DNA from: Actinomadura sp. NBRC 104425
GTDB lineage: Bacteria > Actinomycetota > Actinomycetes > Streptosporangiales > Streptosporangiaceae
DNA length: 64,000 nt
Direction: 5' to 3'
Assembly (NCBI RefSeq): GCF_030269545.1
Contig: NZ_BSTN01000028.1
Location: 18,488-82,487, forward strand
Position 1 is the first letter of the stretch; each line of letters opens with the position of its first letter. The notes under the pieces were generated by a model that saw nothing but the letters and a program-made list of their open reading frames with translations, made no database searches and was not told the DNA's origin. The translations under genes and the position numbers were made by a program. Below are positions 44,179-51,569 of the stretch, one piece after another.

Positions 44179-45309
44179 ATGGCGATCGACTCCGCGCGCG
44201 GCGCACCCGACGTCCGCGAGCTCGCCGAACCCGAGCTCGTCCAGCTGCTCACCCCCGAGGGGGAGCGCGTCGAGCATCCCGACTACCCCCTCGACCTGAC
44301 GCCCGAGCAGGTCCGCGGCCTGTACCGCGACCTGGTGATCGTCCGGCGGATCGACCTGGAGGCGGTGGCCCTCACCCGCCAGGGCGAGCTGGGCATCTGG
44401 GCCTCGCTGCTCGGCCAGGAGGCCGCGCAGATCGGCTCCGGGCGGGCGCTCGGCGACCACGACATGGTGTTCCCCACCTACCGCGAGCACGGCGTGGCCT
44501 GGTGCCGCGACGTCGACCCGCTGAAGCTGATCGGACTGTTCCGCGGCGTGAGCAACGGCGGCTGGGACCCCGCCGAGCACAACTTCCACCTCTACACGAT
44601 CGTGATCGGCAGCCAGACGCTGCACGCGACCGGCTACGCCATGGGCGTCCAGCGCGACGGGGTGCTGGGCACGCCCAACGCGGGCGCGGTCATCGCCTAC
44701 TTCGGCGACGGCGCCACCTCCCAGGGCGACGTGAACGAGTCGTTCGTGTTCGCCTCGGTGTTCAACGCGCCCATCGTGTTCTTCTGCCAGAACAACCAGT
44801 GGGCCATCTCCGAGCCGCTGGAGAAGCAGTCGCGCATCCCCCTGTACCGGCGCGCGCAGGGCTACGGCTTCCCCGGCCTGCGGGTGGACGGCAACGACGT
44901 GTTCGCCTGCCTGGCCGTGACGCGCAAGGCGCTGGAGGCGGCCCGCACGGGCCAGGGCCCGACGCTGATCGAGGCCTACACCTACCGGATGGGCGCCCAC
45001 ACCACCACCGACGACCCCACGCGCTACCGCCTCAAGGCCGAGGAGGAGGCGTGGAAGCTCAAGGACCCGATCGAACGGGTCAAGGCGTACCTGGTGCGCG
45101 GCGACATGGCCGACGCCGCCTTCTTCGACGAGATCGACGCCGAGGCCAAGCAGGTCGCGGCGGACCTGCGCAAGGCGTGCCTGGCAATGCCCGACCCCGG
45201 GCCGATGGACATCTTCGCCGACGTCTACGCCGACGCCCACCCGCTGATGACCGAGGAGCAGGAGCAGTTCGCCGCCTACCTGGCGTCCTTCGAGGAGGTG
45301 CCGTCGTGA
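44179..45309 (+). CDS. 2-oxoacid dehydrogenase E1 component, alpha subunit
   Basis: Thiamine-dependent decarboxylation of pyruvate or branched-chain 2-oxo acids, together with the beta subunit. 376 residues; TPP motif from GDG to NN (AYFGDGATSQGDVNESFVFA, then IVFFCQNNQWAISEPLEKQS). GIWASLLGQEAAQIGSGRAL and HGVAWCRDVDPLKLIGLFRG are typical of the alpha subunit, and YRMGAHTTTDDPTRYRLKAE is the phosphorylation-loop-like region. The substrate (pyruvate or branched-chain) cannot be fixed from the sequence; the vdh gene in this window makes branched-chain use attractive. ATG 44179 has GAGGAG 9 bases upstream. The stop overlaps the next start. Confidence 0.88.
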   Translation: MAIDSARGAPDVRELAEPELVQLLTPEGERVEHPDYPLDLTPEQVRGLYRDLVIVRRIDLEAVALTRQGELGIWASLLGQEAAQIGSGRALGDHDMVFPTYREHGVAWCRDVDPLKLIGLFRGVSNGGWDPAEHNFHLYTIVIGSQTLHATGYAMGVQRDGVLGTPNAGAVIAYFGDGATSQGDVNESFVFASVFNAPIVFFCQNNQWAISEPLEKQSRIPLYRRAQGYGFPGLRVDGNDVFACLAVTRKALEAARTGQGPTLIEAYTYRMGAHTTTDDPTRYRLKAEEEAWKLKDPIERVKAYLVRGDMADAAFFDEIDAEAKQVAADLRKACLAMPDPGPMDIFADVYADAHPLMTEEQEQFAAYLASFEEVPS

Positions 45310-46337
45310 CGACCGAGACCGGGACCGCCCCCGCCGCCGCGACGCCCCCGGCCACCGAGACGCTGACGCTGGCCAAGGCGCTGAACGAGGGCCTGCGCAA
45401 GGCCATGGAGAACGACCCCAAGGTCCTGGTGATGGGCGAGGACGTCGGCAAGCTCGGCGGCGTCTTCCGGGTCACCGACGGCCTGCAGAAGGACTTTGGC
45501 GAGGAGCGGGTGATCGACACGCCGCTGGCCGAGTCGGGCATCGTCGGCACCGCGATCGGGCTGGCGCTGCGCGGCTACCGGCCGGTCGTGGAGATCCAGT
45601 TCGACGGGTTCGTGTTCCCCGCCGCCGACCAGATCATCACCCAGCTGGCGAAGATGCGGATGCGGTCGCTGGGCACGGTGAGCCTGCCGGTGGTGGTGCG
45701 GATACCGTGCGGCGGCGGCATCGGCGCGGTGGAGCACCACAGCGAGTCGCCCGAGGTGTACTTCACGCACACCGCGGGCCTGCGGGTGGTGGCCTGCTCC
45801 AACCCGGCCGATGCGTACACGATGATCCAGCAGTCGATCGCCTCCCCCGACCCGGTGATCTTCTTCGAGCCCAAGCGGCGCTACTGGGACAAGGCCCCCG
45901 TCGACGTCGCCGCCGCCCCCGAGAGCTGGACGCCGCTGCACCGCGCCCGCGTCGTCCAGCCGGGCGAGGACGTCACGGTGCTGGCGTACGGGCCGATGGT
46001 GAAGACCTGCCTGGAGGCCGCCGCGGCGGCCGCCGAGGAGGGCCGGTCGCTGGAGGTCGTCGACCTGCGCTCGCTGAACCCGCTGGACATCGACCTTGTG
46101 GTCGCGTCGGTGGAGCGCACCGGCCGGTGCGTGGTGGTGCACGAGGCGCCGGTGTTCTCCGGATACGGCGCCGAGCTGGCCGCGCGGATCACCGAGCGGT
46201 GCTTCTACCGGCTGGAGGCGCCGGTGCTGCGGGTGGGCGGGTTCTCCACCCCGTACCCGCCGTCCCGGTTGGAGGAGCACTACCTGCCCGACCTGGACCG
46301 GGTGCTGGACGCGGTGGACCGGACGTTCGCGTGGTAG
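45306..46337 (+). CDS. 2-oxoacid dehydrogenase E1 component, beta subunit
   Basis: A 343-residue partner of E1-alpha. After an Ala/Thr/Pro-rich N-terminus (about 20 residues) the transketolase-like Pyr domain begins: LTLAKALNEGLRKAMENDPK, VLVMGEDVGKLGGVFRVTDG, PLAESGIVGTAIGLALRGYR, EIQFDGFVFPAADQIITQLA. VRIPCGGGIGAVEHHSESPE is a typical region, and the C-terminal domain includes VVDLRSLNPLDIDLV and GRCVVVHEAPVFSGYGAEL. GTG 45306 overlaps the stop of the alpha gene (GTGA), showing translational coupling. The dihydrolipoyl transferase gene follows 5 bp later. Confidence 0.9.
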   Translation: MTTETGTAPAAATPPATETLTLAKALNEGLRKAMENDPKVLVMGEDVGKLGGVFRVTDGLQKDFGEERVIDTPLAESGIVGTAIGLALRGYRPVVEIQFDGFVFPAADQIITQLAKMRMRSLGTVSLPVVVRIPCGGGIGAVEHHSESPEVYFTHTAGLRVVACSNPADAYTMIQQSIASPDPVIFFEPKRRYWDKAPVDVAAAPESWTPLHRARVVQPGEDVTVLAYGPMVKTCLEAAAAAAEEGRSLEVVDLRSLNPLDIDLVVASVERTGRCVVVHEAPVFSGYGAELAARITERCFYRLEAPVLRVGGFSTPYPPSRLEEHYLPDLDRVLDAVDRTFAW

Positions 46338-46342
46338 GGGCG

Positions 46343-47725
46343 ATGAGCGAGGTCAAGCAGTTCAACCTGCCCGACGTGGGCGAGGGCCTGACCGAGGCCG
46401 AGATCGTCACGTGGCATGTGGCGCCGGGCGACCGGGTCGAGGTCAACCAGACGATCGTGGAGATCGAGACCGCCAAGGCGATCGTGGAGCTGCCCTGCCC
46501 GTTCGAGGGCGTGGTGGCGGACCTGCTGGTCGCCGAGGGCGAGACGGTGGACGTCGGCACCCCGATCATCTCGGTGGACGTCTCCGGCGGCGAGGCCGCC
46601 CCGCCGGCCTCGGCGCCGGCCTCGCCGCCGGACGCACAGGCCGCGCCCGAGGCGTCGAAGGAGGCGCCGGTGCCGGCCCCGGACGAACCGGGCATGGTGC
46701 AGCCGGAGGAGCCCAAGCGCCAGCCGGTCCTCGTCGGGTACGGGGTCAAGCCGGGGGCGACCAAGCGCCGTCCGCGCCGCAGCCCCGCGCCCGCTCCCGC
46801 CTCCCGCCCCAACGGCCGTCCACACCCTGTGGACAAGCGCGTCCTGGCCAAGCCGCCCGTGCGGAAGATGGCCAAGGACCTGGGCGTGGACCTGGCGACG
46901 ATCACGGGGACGGGTCCGGCCGGGTCCATCACCCGCGACGACGTCCAGGCCGCCGCCGCGGCCGCCGTCCGGCCGCGCGTTGCGGCCGCGCCGCAGGCGC
47001 CCGCGCCCGCCCTGCGCGGCGGCGAGGAGCGGATCCCGGTGCGGGGCGTGCGGCGCAGCACGGCGGCGGCGATGGTCGGGTCGGCGTTCACCGCGCCGCA
47101 CGTCACCGAGTGGCTGCAGGTGGACATGACCGCCACCATGGACGCGGTGCGGCGGCTGCGGGAGCTGCCCGAGTTCGCCGGGGTGAAGGTGTCGCCGCTG
47201 CTGCTGGTGGCCAAGGCGCTGCTGATCGCCGTGCGGCGGCATCCGATGGCCAACTCCTCCTGGGTCGGCGAGGGCGACTCGGCCGAGATCGTCGTCAAGC
47301 CGTACGTGAACCTGGGGATCGCCGCGGCCACCCCGCGCGGCCTGCTGGTGCCCAACATCAAGGACGCGCACGCCAAGTCGCTGCCGGAGCTGGCGCGGGC
47401 GCTGAACGAGCTGGTGGACACGGCCCGCGCGGGCAAGGCGTCCCCGGCCGACCTGACCGGCGGCACGATCACCATCACCAACGTCGGCGTGTTCGGCGTC
47501 GACGCGGGCACCCCGATCCTGACGCCCGGCGAGGCGGCGATCCTCGCCGTCGGCCAGGTGCGGGACATGCCGTGGGTGCACCGGGGCGAGCTGGCGGTCC
47601 GCAAGGTCGCCACGCTGGCGCTGTCGTTCGACCACCGCATCATCGACGGCGAGCTGGGCTCGAAGGTGCTGCGGGACGTCGGCGACATGCTGGAGGACCC
47701 GCTGCACATGATCGCCTGGTCCTGA
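46343..47725 (+). CDS. Dihydrolipoamide acyltransferase (E2)
   Basis: A 460-residue E2 core subunit. Domains: lipoyl domain (about 1-80) with VEIETAKAIVELPCPFEGVV, lipoylated residue probably Lys45; Pro/Ala linker; peripheral-subunit-binding domain (about 165-200, VRKMAKDLGVDLATITGTGP, GSITRDDVQ); linker; catalytic acyltransferase domain (about 225-460) ending with ALSFDHRIIDGELGSKVLRD, the HRxxDG signature of the active site. It starts 5 bp after the E1-beta stop. No E3 (lipoamide dehydrogenase) gene is nearby, so a shared one is needed. A strong bidirectional hairpin follows. Confidence 0.93.
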   Translation: MSEVKQFNLPDVGEGLTEAEIVTWHVAPGDRVEVNQTIVEIETAKAIVELPCPFEGVVADLLVAEGETVDVGTPIISVDVSGGEAAPPASAPASPPDAQAAPEASKEAPVPAPDEPGMVQPEEPKRQPVLVGYGVKPGATKRRPRRSPAPAPASRPNGRPHPVDKRVLAKPPVRKMAKDLGVDLATITGTGPAGSITRDDVQAAAAAAVRPRVAAAPQAPAPALRGGEERIPVRGVRRSTAAAMVGSAFTAPHVTEWLQVDMTATMDAVRRLRELPEFAGVKVSPLLLVAKALLIAVRRHPMANSSWVGEGDSAEIVVKPYVNLGIAAATPRGLLVPNIKDAHAKSLPELARALNELVDTARAGKASPADLTGGTITITNVGVFGVDAGTPILTPGEAAILAVGQVRDMPWVHRGELAVRKVATLALSFDHRIIDGELGSKVLRDVGDMLEDPLHMIAWS

Positions 47726-47733
47726 CGTGCCCG

Positions 47734-47770
47734 GCGGGGGCCGGGGCGCGGCGTGCGCCCCGGCCCCCGC
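47734..47770. terminator. Strong bidirectional hairpin after the oxoacid dehydrogenase operon
   Basis: GCGGGGGCCGGGGCGC and GCGCCCCGGCCCCCGC pair perfectly (16 bp) around GGCGT. It lies between the end of the E2 gene and the end of the OmpA gene, which are convergent, and should stop both. Confidence 0.9.
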
Positions 47771-47773
47771 GCG

Positions 47774-49540
47774 TCAGCTCACCGGAACGTTGTCGATCTT
47801 GCCGAAGGGGCCCGCGTCGAAGGTGACCTTCTTGACGTCGCCGGGCGGCGCGGGCAGGTAGACGAAGCCGCGCGCCGGCTGCCCGACGCCCGTGCGGAAC
47901 GTGGCGCGCCCCGGGTCGACGTAGGAGGCGTACGCGCCGGGGGCGGCGGCTCCGATGCGTACGGCGCGGTACACGTCCTTGCCGCCCGGCACGCTCACGG
48001 AGAACGCGGTGAAGGCGCCTCCCGGGTAGTCCTGGTGGGCGTACGAGGCGTCCGCCGGGGTGTTGCCCGGCCCCTCGTTGACGATTTCGAACACGGCCAC
48101 CAGGTAGGCGCCGTCGCGGTAGAAGGGCTTGACGTTCAGCCGCCGCGTGGCCTGCCCGAACCGCGCGGTGCGGCTGGCCACGGTGGTTCCGTCCTGGGCC
48201 CGGAACGCCGCGGGTGTGGGCGACGCAGACGCGCCGGGCGTCGCGGACGGGGTGCCGGTCGCGATGGTGGCCCCCTGCCGCACCTTGTAGGCGATCTCCA
48301 CGCGGCGGTTGCGGGCGCGGGCCGCCGCGTCGCCGGAGCCGCCCTCCTTGGCGACGGGGTCGGCCTTGCCCTTGCCGGTGGCCGTGTAGGTGTACGTGTC
48401 GCCGAGCCGCTTCTTCAGCTCCTTCTCCACGGTCTGGGCGCGGCGCCGCGACAGGTCGAGGTTGCGCGAGGCGTCCCCGGCGCCGTCGGTGTGGCCGTCG
48501 ATGGCGACGGCGCGGTCGGTGGCGCTGATGGTGCGGCGGATGTCGGCGGCCGCCTGGTCGAGCACCTGCCCGGCGCGTGCGGACAGCTTGTCGGAGTCGG
48601 AGTCGAACAGCACGTCCGCGCGCAGGCTGAGCGTCTCGTCGGACGGGCTGGAGGTCACGTCGCGGGTCTCGCCCTCGGTGATGCTGTAGAGGTCGATCGC
48701 GCCGCCGCTCGGCGACGTCGTGCCCGGTGACGGCGTGGCCGTGGTGGACGGGGCCGGGGTGGACGGGGCCGGGGTGGCCGTGGCGGACGGGCTCGTGGTC
48801 GTCCCGACCGGAACGGCACCCAAGCCCCTCCCGGCGCCGTCCCCGAATGCGACACCGAACCCCGGTCCCCCGCCGGTACGGGGCCCCCTGCCGTTGCGGG
48901 GCTCTGTTCCGCCGCCGGGCGGCGTACCGGTACCGGGTGCGGTGCCGCCGCCGGGGGTCGTGCCGGTGCCAGGGCTTGAGCCGGTGCCGGCTGAGGTGCC
49001 GGTGGTGACCGGAACCCCGGTGAACTCCCCGGCCGTCCCAGGCGTGATCACCGTGACGCGCTGGACGTCCTGCGGCAGCGGCGGGTACTCGATGCTCAGT
49101 TCCTGGGCGGCGCCCATGGTGAGCTGCGCCGGCTGCCCGCCCGTCAGCGGCCGGTAGAGCCTGCGGCCCACCGGGTCGAGCAGCGAGACGGCGAACGGCA
49201 CGGTGGCGCCCGTCCCGCCCGGCGGGGACGCCGCGCCGCCGGAGGCCCCGGCCGAGGGGGTGGCGGACGCCAGCGGCGTGAGGGCCAGGCGCAGCACCGA
49301 CCTGGCCGCCTGCCGTTCGACGCCCTTGATCTCGACGCGGGCGTGCAGCCCGTCCGCGCCGCCGAACCAGCCCTCCTTGACCATTCCGCCGCCCGCCGCC
49401 GGCGTGGTCGCCGGGCCGCCCGGCGCGCGGGGCGGGTCCACCCTGGCGGCCGCGGGACCGGAGTCGGAACAGCCCGCGGTCATGATCACTACGGCGGTCA
49501 ACGGGACGGCCGATGCGAGGACGGATCTGCGCACTGTCAT
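47774..49540 (-). CDS. Lipoprotein with OmpA-type peptidoglycan-binding domain
   Basis: A 588-residue lipoprotein: signal peptide and lipobox (PLTAVVIMTAGC-SDSG), an N-terminal beta-rich domain with GWFGGADGLHARVEIKGVER, a second part with a Gly/Pro/Thr-rich low-complexity linker (about 170-280), then an OmpA domain (about 300-415; VLFDSDSDKLSARAGQVLDQ, AVAIDGHTDGAGDASRNLDL, SRRRAQTVEKELKKRLGDTY). The OmpA residues Asp/Arg for diaminopimelate are in HTDGAGD and NRRVEIAYKV. A C-terminal beta-rich domain follows. It probably links the membrane to peptidoglycan. ATG 49540 with GGAAGG. The divergent ECF sigma gene is 171 bp upstream. Confidence 0.88.
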   Translation of the reverse strand: MTVRRSVLASAVPLTAVVIMTAGCSDSGPAAARVDPPRAPGGPATTPAAGGGMVKEGWFGGADGLHARVEIKGVERQAARSVLRLALTPLASATPSAGASGGAASPPGGTGATVPFAVSLLDPVGRRLYRPLTGGQPAQLTMGAAQELSIEYPPLPQDVQRVTVITPGTAGEFTGVPVTTGTSAGTGSSPGTGTTPGGGTAPGTGTPPGGGTEPRNGRGPRTGGGPGFGVAFGDGAGRGLGAVPVGTTTSPSATATPAPSTPAPSTTATPSPGTTSPSGGAIDLYSITEGETRDVTSSPSDETLSLRADVLFDSDSDKLSARAGQVLDQAAADIRRTISATDRAVAIDGHTDGAGDASRNLDLSRRRAQTVEKELKKRLGDTYTYTATGKGKADPVAKEGGSGDAAARARNRRVEIAYKVRQGATIATGTPSATPGASASPTPAAFRAQDGTTVASRTARFGQATRRLNVKPFYRDGAYLVAVFEIVNEGPGNTPADASYAHQDYPGGAFTAFSVSVPGGKDVYRAVRIGAAAPGAYASYVDPGRATFRTGVGQPARGFVYLPAPPGDVKKVTFDAGPFGKIDNVPVS

Positions 49541-49711
49541 GGGGCCTTCCGCTTCCGACAGCGACTCGGTCGCGGGACACCCTAGCGACGCCCACCCGCC
49601 CGGGCGACACCTCCACGCCGCCCCGGGCGGAGACCGCGCAGACTGGCCGGGAACCGTTCCGGCGCCGCTCGGCAACAAGGGACGTACCGATCGCAAGCCG
49701 AGAGGCCCACG

Positions 49712-50311
49712 ATGAGCGAAACGAGCCCGCCGGGGGCGGATGACGCCTCCGCAATCGAACGGTCCCGGAGCCATCCGGAGGCGTTCGCGGAGGTGTTCCG
49801 CCGCCACGCCCCCGACCTCAAGCGGTACGTCACCCGCAGGCTGGGACGCGACGCCGCCGAGGACGTGGTGGCCGAGACCTTCCTGACCGCCTTCCGCCAG
49901 CGCGACCGCTACGACCTGGCCCGGCGCGACGCGCGGCCGTGGCTGTACGGGATCGCCACCAACCTGGTCCGCCGGTACGTCCGCGAGGAGGTGCGCCACC
50001 TGCGCGCCGCCGAGCGCACCGGCGCCGACCCCGTCACGGCGCCGTTCACCGAACGCAGCGACGAGCGGGTCAGCGCGCAGGCGCACGGGCCGCGCCTGGC
50101 CGGGGCGCTGGCGGCACTGCCCAAGGGGCACCGCGACGCGCTGCTGCTGGTGGCCTGGGGCGGCCTGACCTACCCGGAGGCCGCGCAGGCGCTGGGGGTG
50201 AGGGTCGGCACGGTCCGCTCCCGCATCAACCGGGCGCGCAAGAGGCTGCGCCGCGAACTCGGCGAGACCAACCCCACGCTGATCGTCAGGGAGGAGAGGG
50301 TCCATGGATGA
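49712..50311 (+). CDS. ECF sigma factor (sigma-70 family)
   Basis: A 199-residue sigma factor with regions 2 and 4 only. Region 2: HPEAFAEVFRRHAPDLKRYV, EDVVAETFLTAFRQRDRYD, RPWLYGIATNLVRRYVREEV. Region 4: ALAALPKGHRDALLLVAWGG, LTYPEAAQALGVRVGTVRSR, INRARKRLRRELGE. No anti-sigma gene with a zinc-binding motif follows; the next gene encodes a CU044_5270-type protein with one membrane helix that often accompanies such sigma factors and may act as its regulator. The start of the next gene overlaps this stop by eight bases. ATG 49712 is the start. Confidence 0.9.
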   Translation: MSETSPPGADDASAIERSRSHPEAFAEVFRRHAPDLKRYVTRRLGRDAAEDVVAETFLTAFRQRDRYDLARRDARPWLYGIATNLVRRYVREEVRHLRAAERTGADPVTAPFTERSDERVSAQAHGPRLAGALAALPKGHRDALLLVAWGGLTYPEAAQALGVRVGTVRSRINRARKRLRRELGETNPTLIVREERVHG

Positions 50312-51353
50312 GATGACCGTGCTCGACCGGTTCCGCTCGGAGGTTCCGCGTCCGGGGCCGGACGACCTGCGCGCCGAGGAGGCGCGGCTGATGGCCGCGA
50401 TCTCCGGGGCCGAGCCCGCGCCCGCCCGCCGGGGCCGCATCGGCGGTCCGGGGCGCGTCCGCGGCCGCCTGGCGATCGGCCTGGCCGGGGGGCTGGCCGC
50501 CGCGGCGATGGCCGCCGGGACCGTGGTGGCGTCCCACGACTTCGCCGAGCGCAAGCCGGACCAGGTCACGCGCATCATGCCCGTGGCGGCGTCCGAGGTG
50601 CTCACCCGCGCCGCCGACAACGCCGCCAAGTTCCCCGAACTGCACCCCAAGCCCGGCCAGTACCTGGTGTTCGAGTCCCAGACGATGAACCCCGCCGAGC
50701 TGAACACCGCCAAGGGTCACTCGCGCTACCTGGAACGCAGCATCCGCAAGGTGTGGCTGCCGGTGGAGGGCGACGCGACGCAGGGCGTCATCGAGGGCAA
50801 GCGGCTGTCGCCCAAGCCCTACCCGGGGTGGCCGATTCCGCCGGAGGCGTACCAGACCGAACCGAGCAACGGCCCGGAGAAGCTCGCCGACTTCGACAAC
50901 CGGGTGGAGTACCTGCGCAACGACTACGCCTACACCAGCCGCCTGCCCACCGACCCGCAGAAGATGTACGAGCACCTCTACACCCGCCTCGGCACGGGCC
51001 CGAAGGCCGACATCGAGGCGTGGCAGCGGGTCGGCGGCCTGCTGACGGAGGCGTACATGCCCGCGGCGCAGCGGGCCGCGCTGTTCCGGGCCGCCGCGGC
51101 GATCCCCGGCGTCACCACGATCGACGACGCGGTGGACGCGGCCGGCCGCAGGGGCATCGCCGCCGCCAAGGTCATCGGCGGCAGCCGGCACGAGTACATC
51201 TTCGACCGGCGCACCTACCGGTACCTCGGCGAACGCGAGGTCGTCACCGACGCGGCCGAGGCCCAGGCGCCGGTCGGGTCGGTTCTGACGTCCACGGCCC
51301 TGCTGAAGGTGTCGGTCGCCGACCGGGCCCCGCAGGCCGAGCCGCACAAGTGA
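50304..51353 (+). CDS. CU044_5270-family membrane protein, possible anti-sigma
   Basis: A 349-residue single-pass membrane protein. About 50 cytoplasmic residues (MTVLDRFRSEVPRPGPDDLR), a membrane helix (LAIGLAGGLAAAAMAAGTVV), and an extracellular domain of about 250 residues with KPGQYLVFESQTMNPAEL and YEHLYTRLGTGPKADIEAWQ. This arrangement is the CU044_5270 family, regularly coupled to ECF sigma genes in actinobacteria. The function is unproven; an anti-sigma-like or sensory role is inferred from context and topology. ATG 50304 overlaps the end of the sigma gene. A hairpin 10 bp downstream (51365-51390) probably terminates the pair. Confidence 0.82.
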   Translation: MDEMTVLDRFRSEVPRPGPDDLRAEEARLMAAISGAEPAPARRGRIGGPGRVRGRLAIGLAGGLAAAAMAAGTVVASHDFAERKPDQVTRIMPVAASEVLTRAADNAAKFPELHPKPGQYLVFESQTMNPAELNTAKGHSRYLERSIRKVWLPVEGDATQGVIEGKRLSPKPYPGWPIPPEAYQTEPSNGPEKLADFDNRVEYLRNDYAYTSRLPTDPQKMYEHLYTRLGTGPKADIEAWQRVGGLLTEAYMPAAQRAALFRAAAAIPGVTTIDDAVDAAGRRGIAAAKVIGGSRHEYIFDRRTYRYLGEREVVTDAAEAQAPVGSVLTSTALLKVSVADRAPQAEPHK

Positions 51354-51364
51354 ACCGTTGACGC

Positions 51365-51390
51365 GCTCCCCGGCCTGAAGGCCGGGGAGC
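51365..51390 (+). terminator. Hairpin GCTCCCCGGCC-TGAA-GGCCGGGGAGC
   Basis: A perfect 11-bp stem with a TGAA loop, 11 bp after the CU044_5270 stop. Besides working as a terminator, the sequence resembles hairpins at the ends of actinobacterial IS200/IS605 elements, but no transposase gene is near. Confidence 0.8.
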
Positions 51391-51507
51391 CGGCGAGCGG
51401 CGCACTCACCGGCGTCCTACGCCAGTACATCGGGCGATAGAACCGGCTTGATCCGGGCCGGGGGGACAGCGGATCGCCTGGGGCGGTCCGGATTTTCCCG
51501 ACGCGGG

Positions 51508-51541
51508 CGGGCCCCGTCACCGGCGGCGGTGACGGGGCCCG
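51508..51541. terminator. Strong hairpin after the acyl-CoA dehydrogenase gene
   Basis: CGGGCCCCGTCACC and GGTGACGGGGCCCG pair perfectly (14 bp) around GGCGGC, just beyond the fadE stop on the reverse strand. Between convergent genes. Confidence 0.85.
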
Positions 51542-51569
51542 CGACCACTCCGGGAGGCGGAGGCCGATG

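Noticed and set aside
51365..51567. A complete IS200/IS605 insertion
   Set aside because: There is no tnpA or tnpB reading frame and only a single end-like hairpin; it is kept as a terminator.
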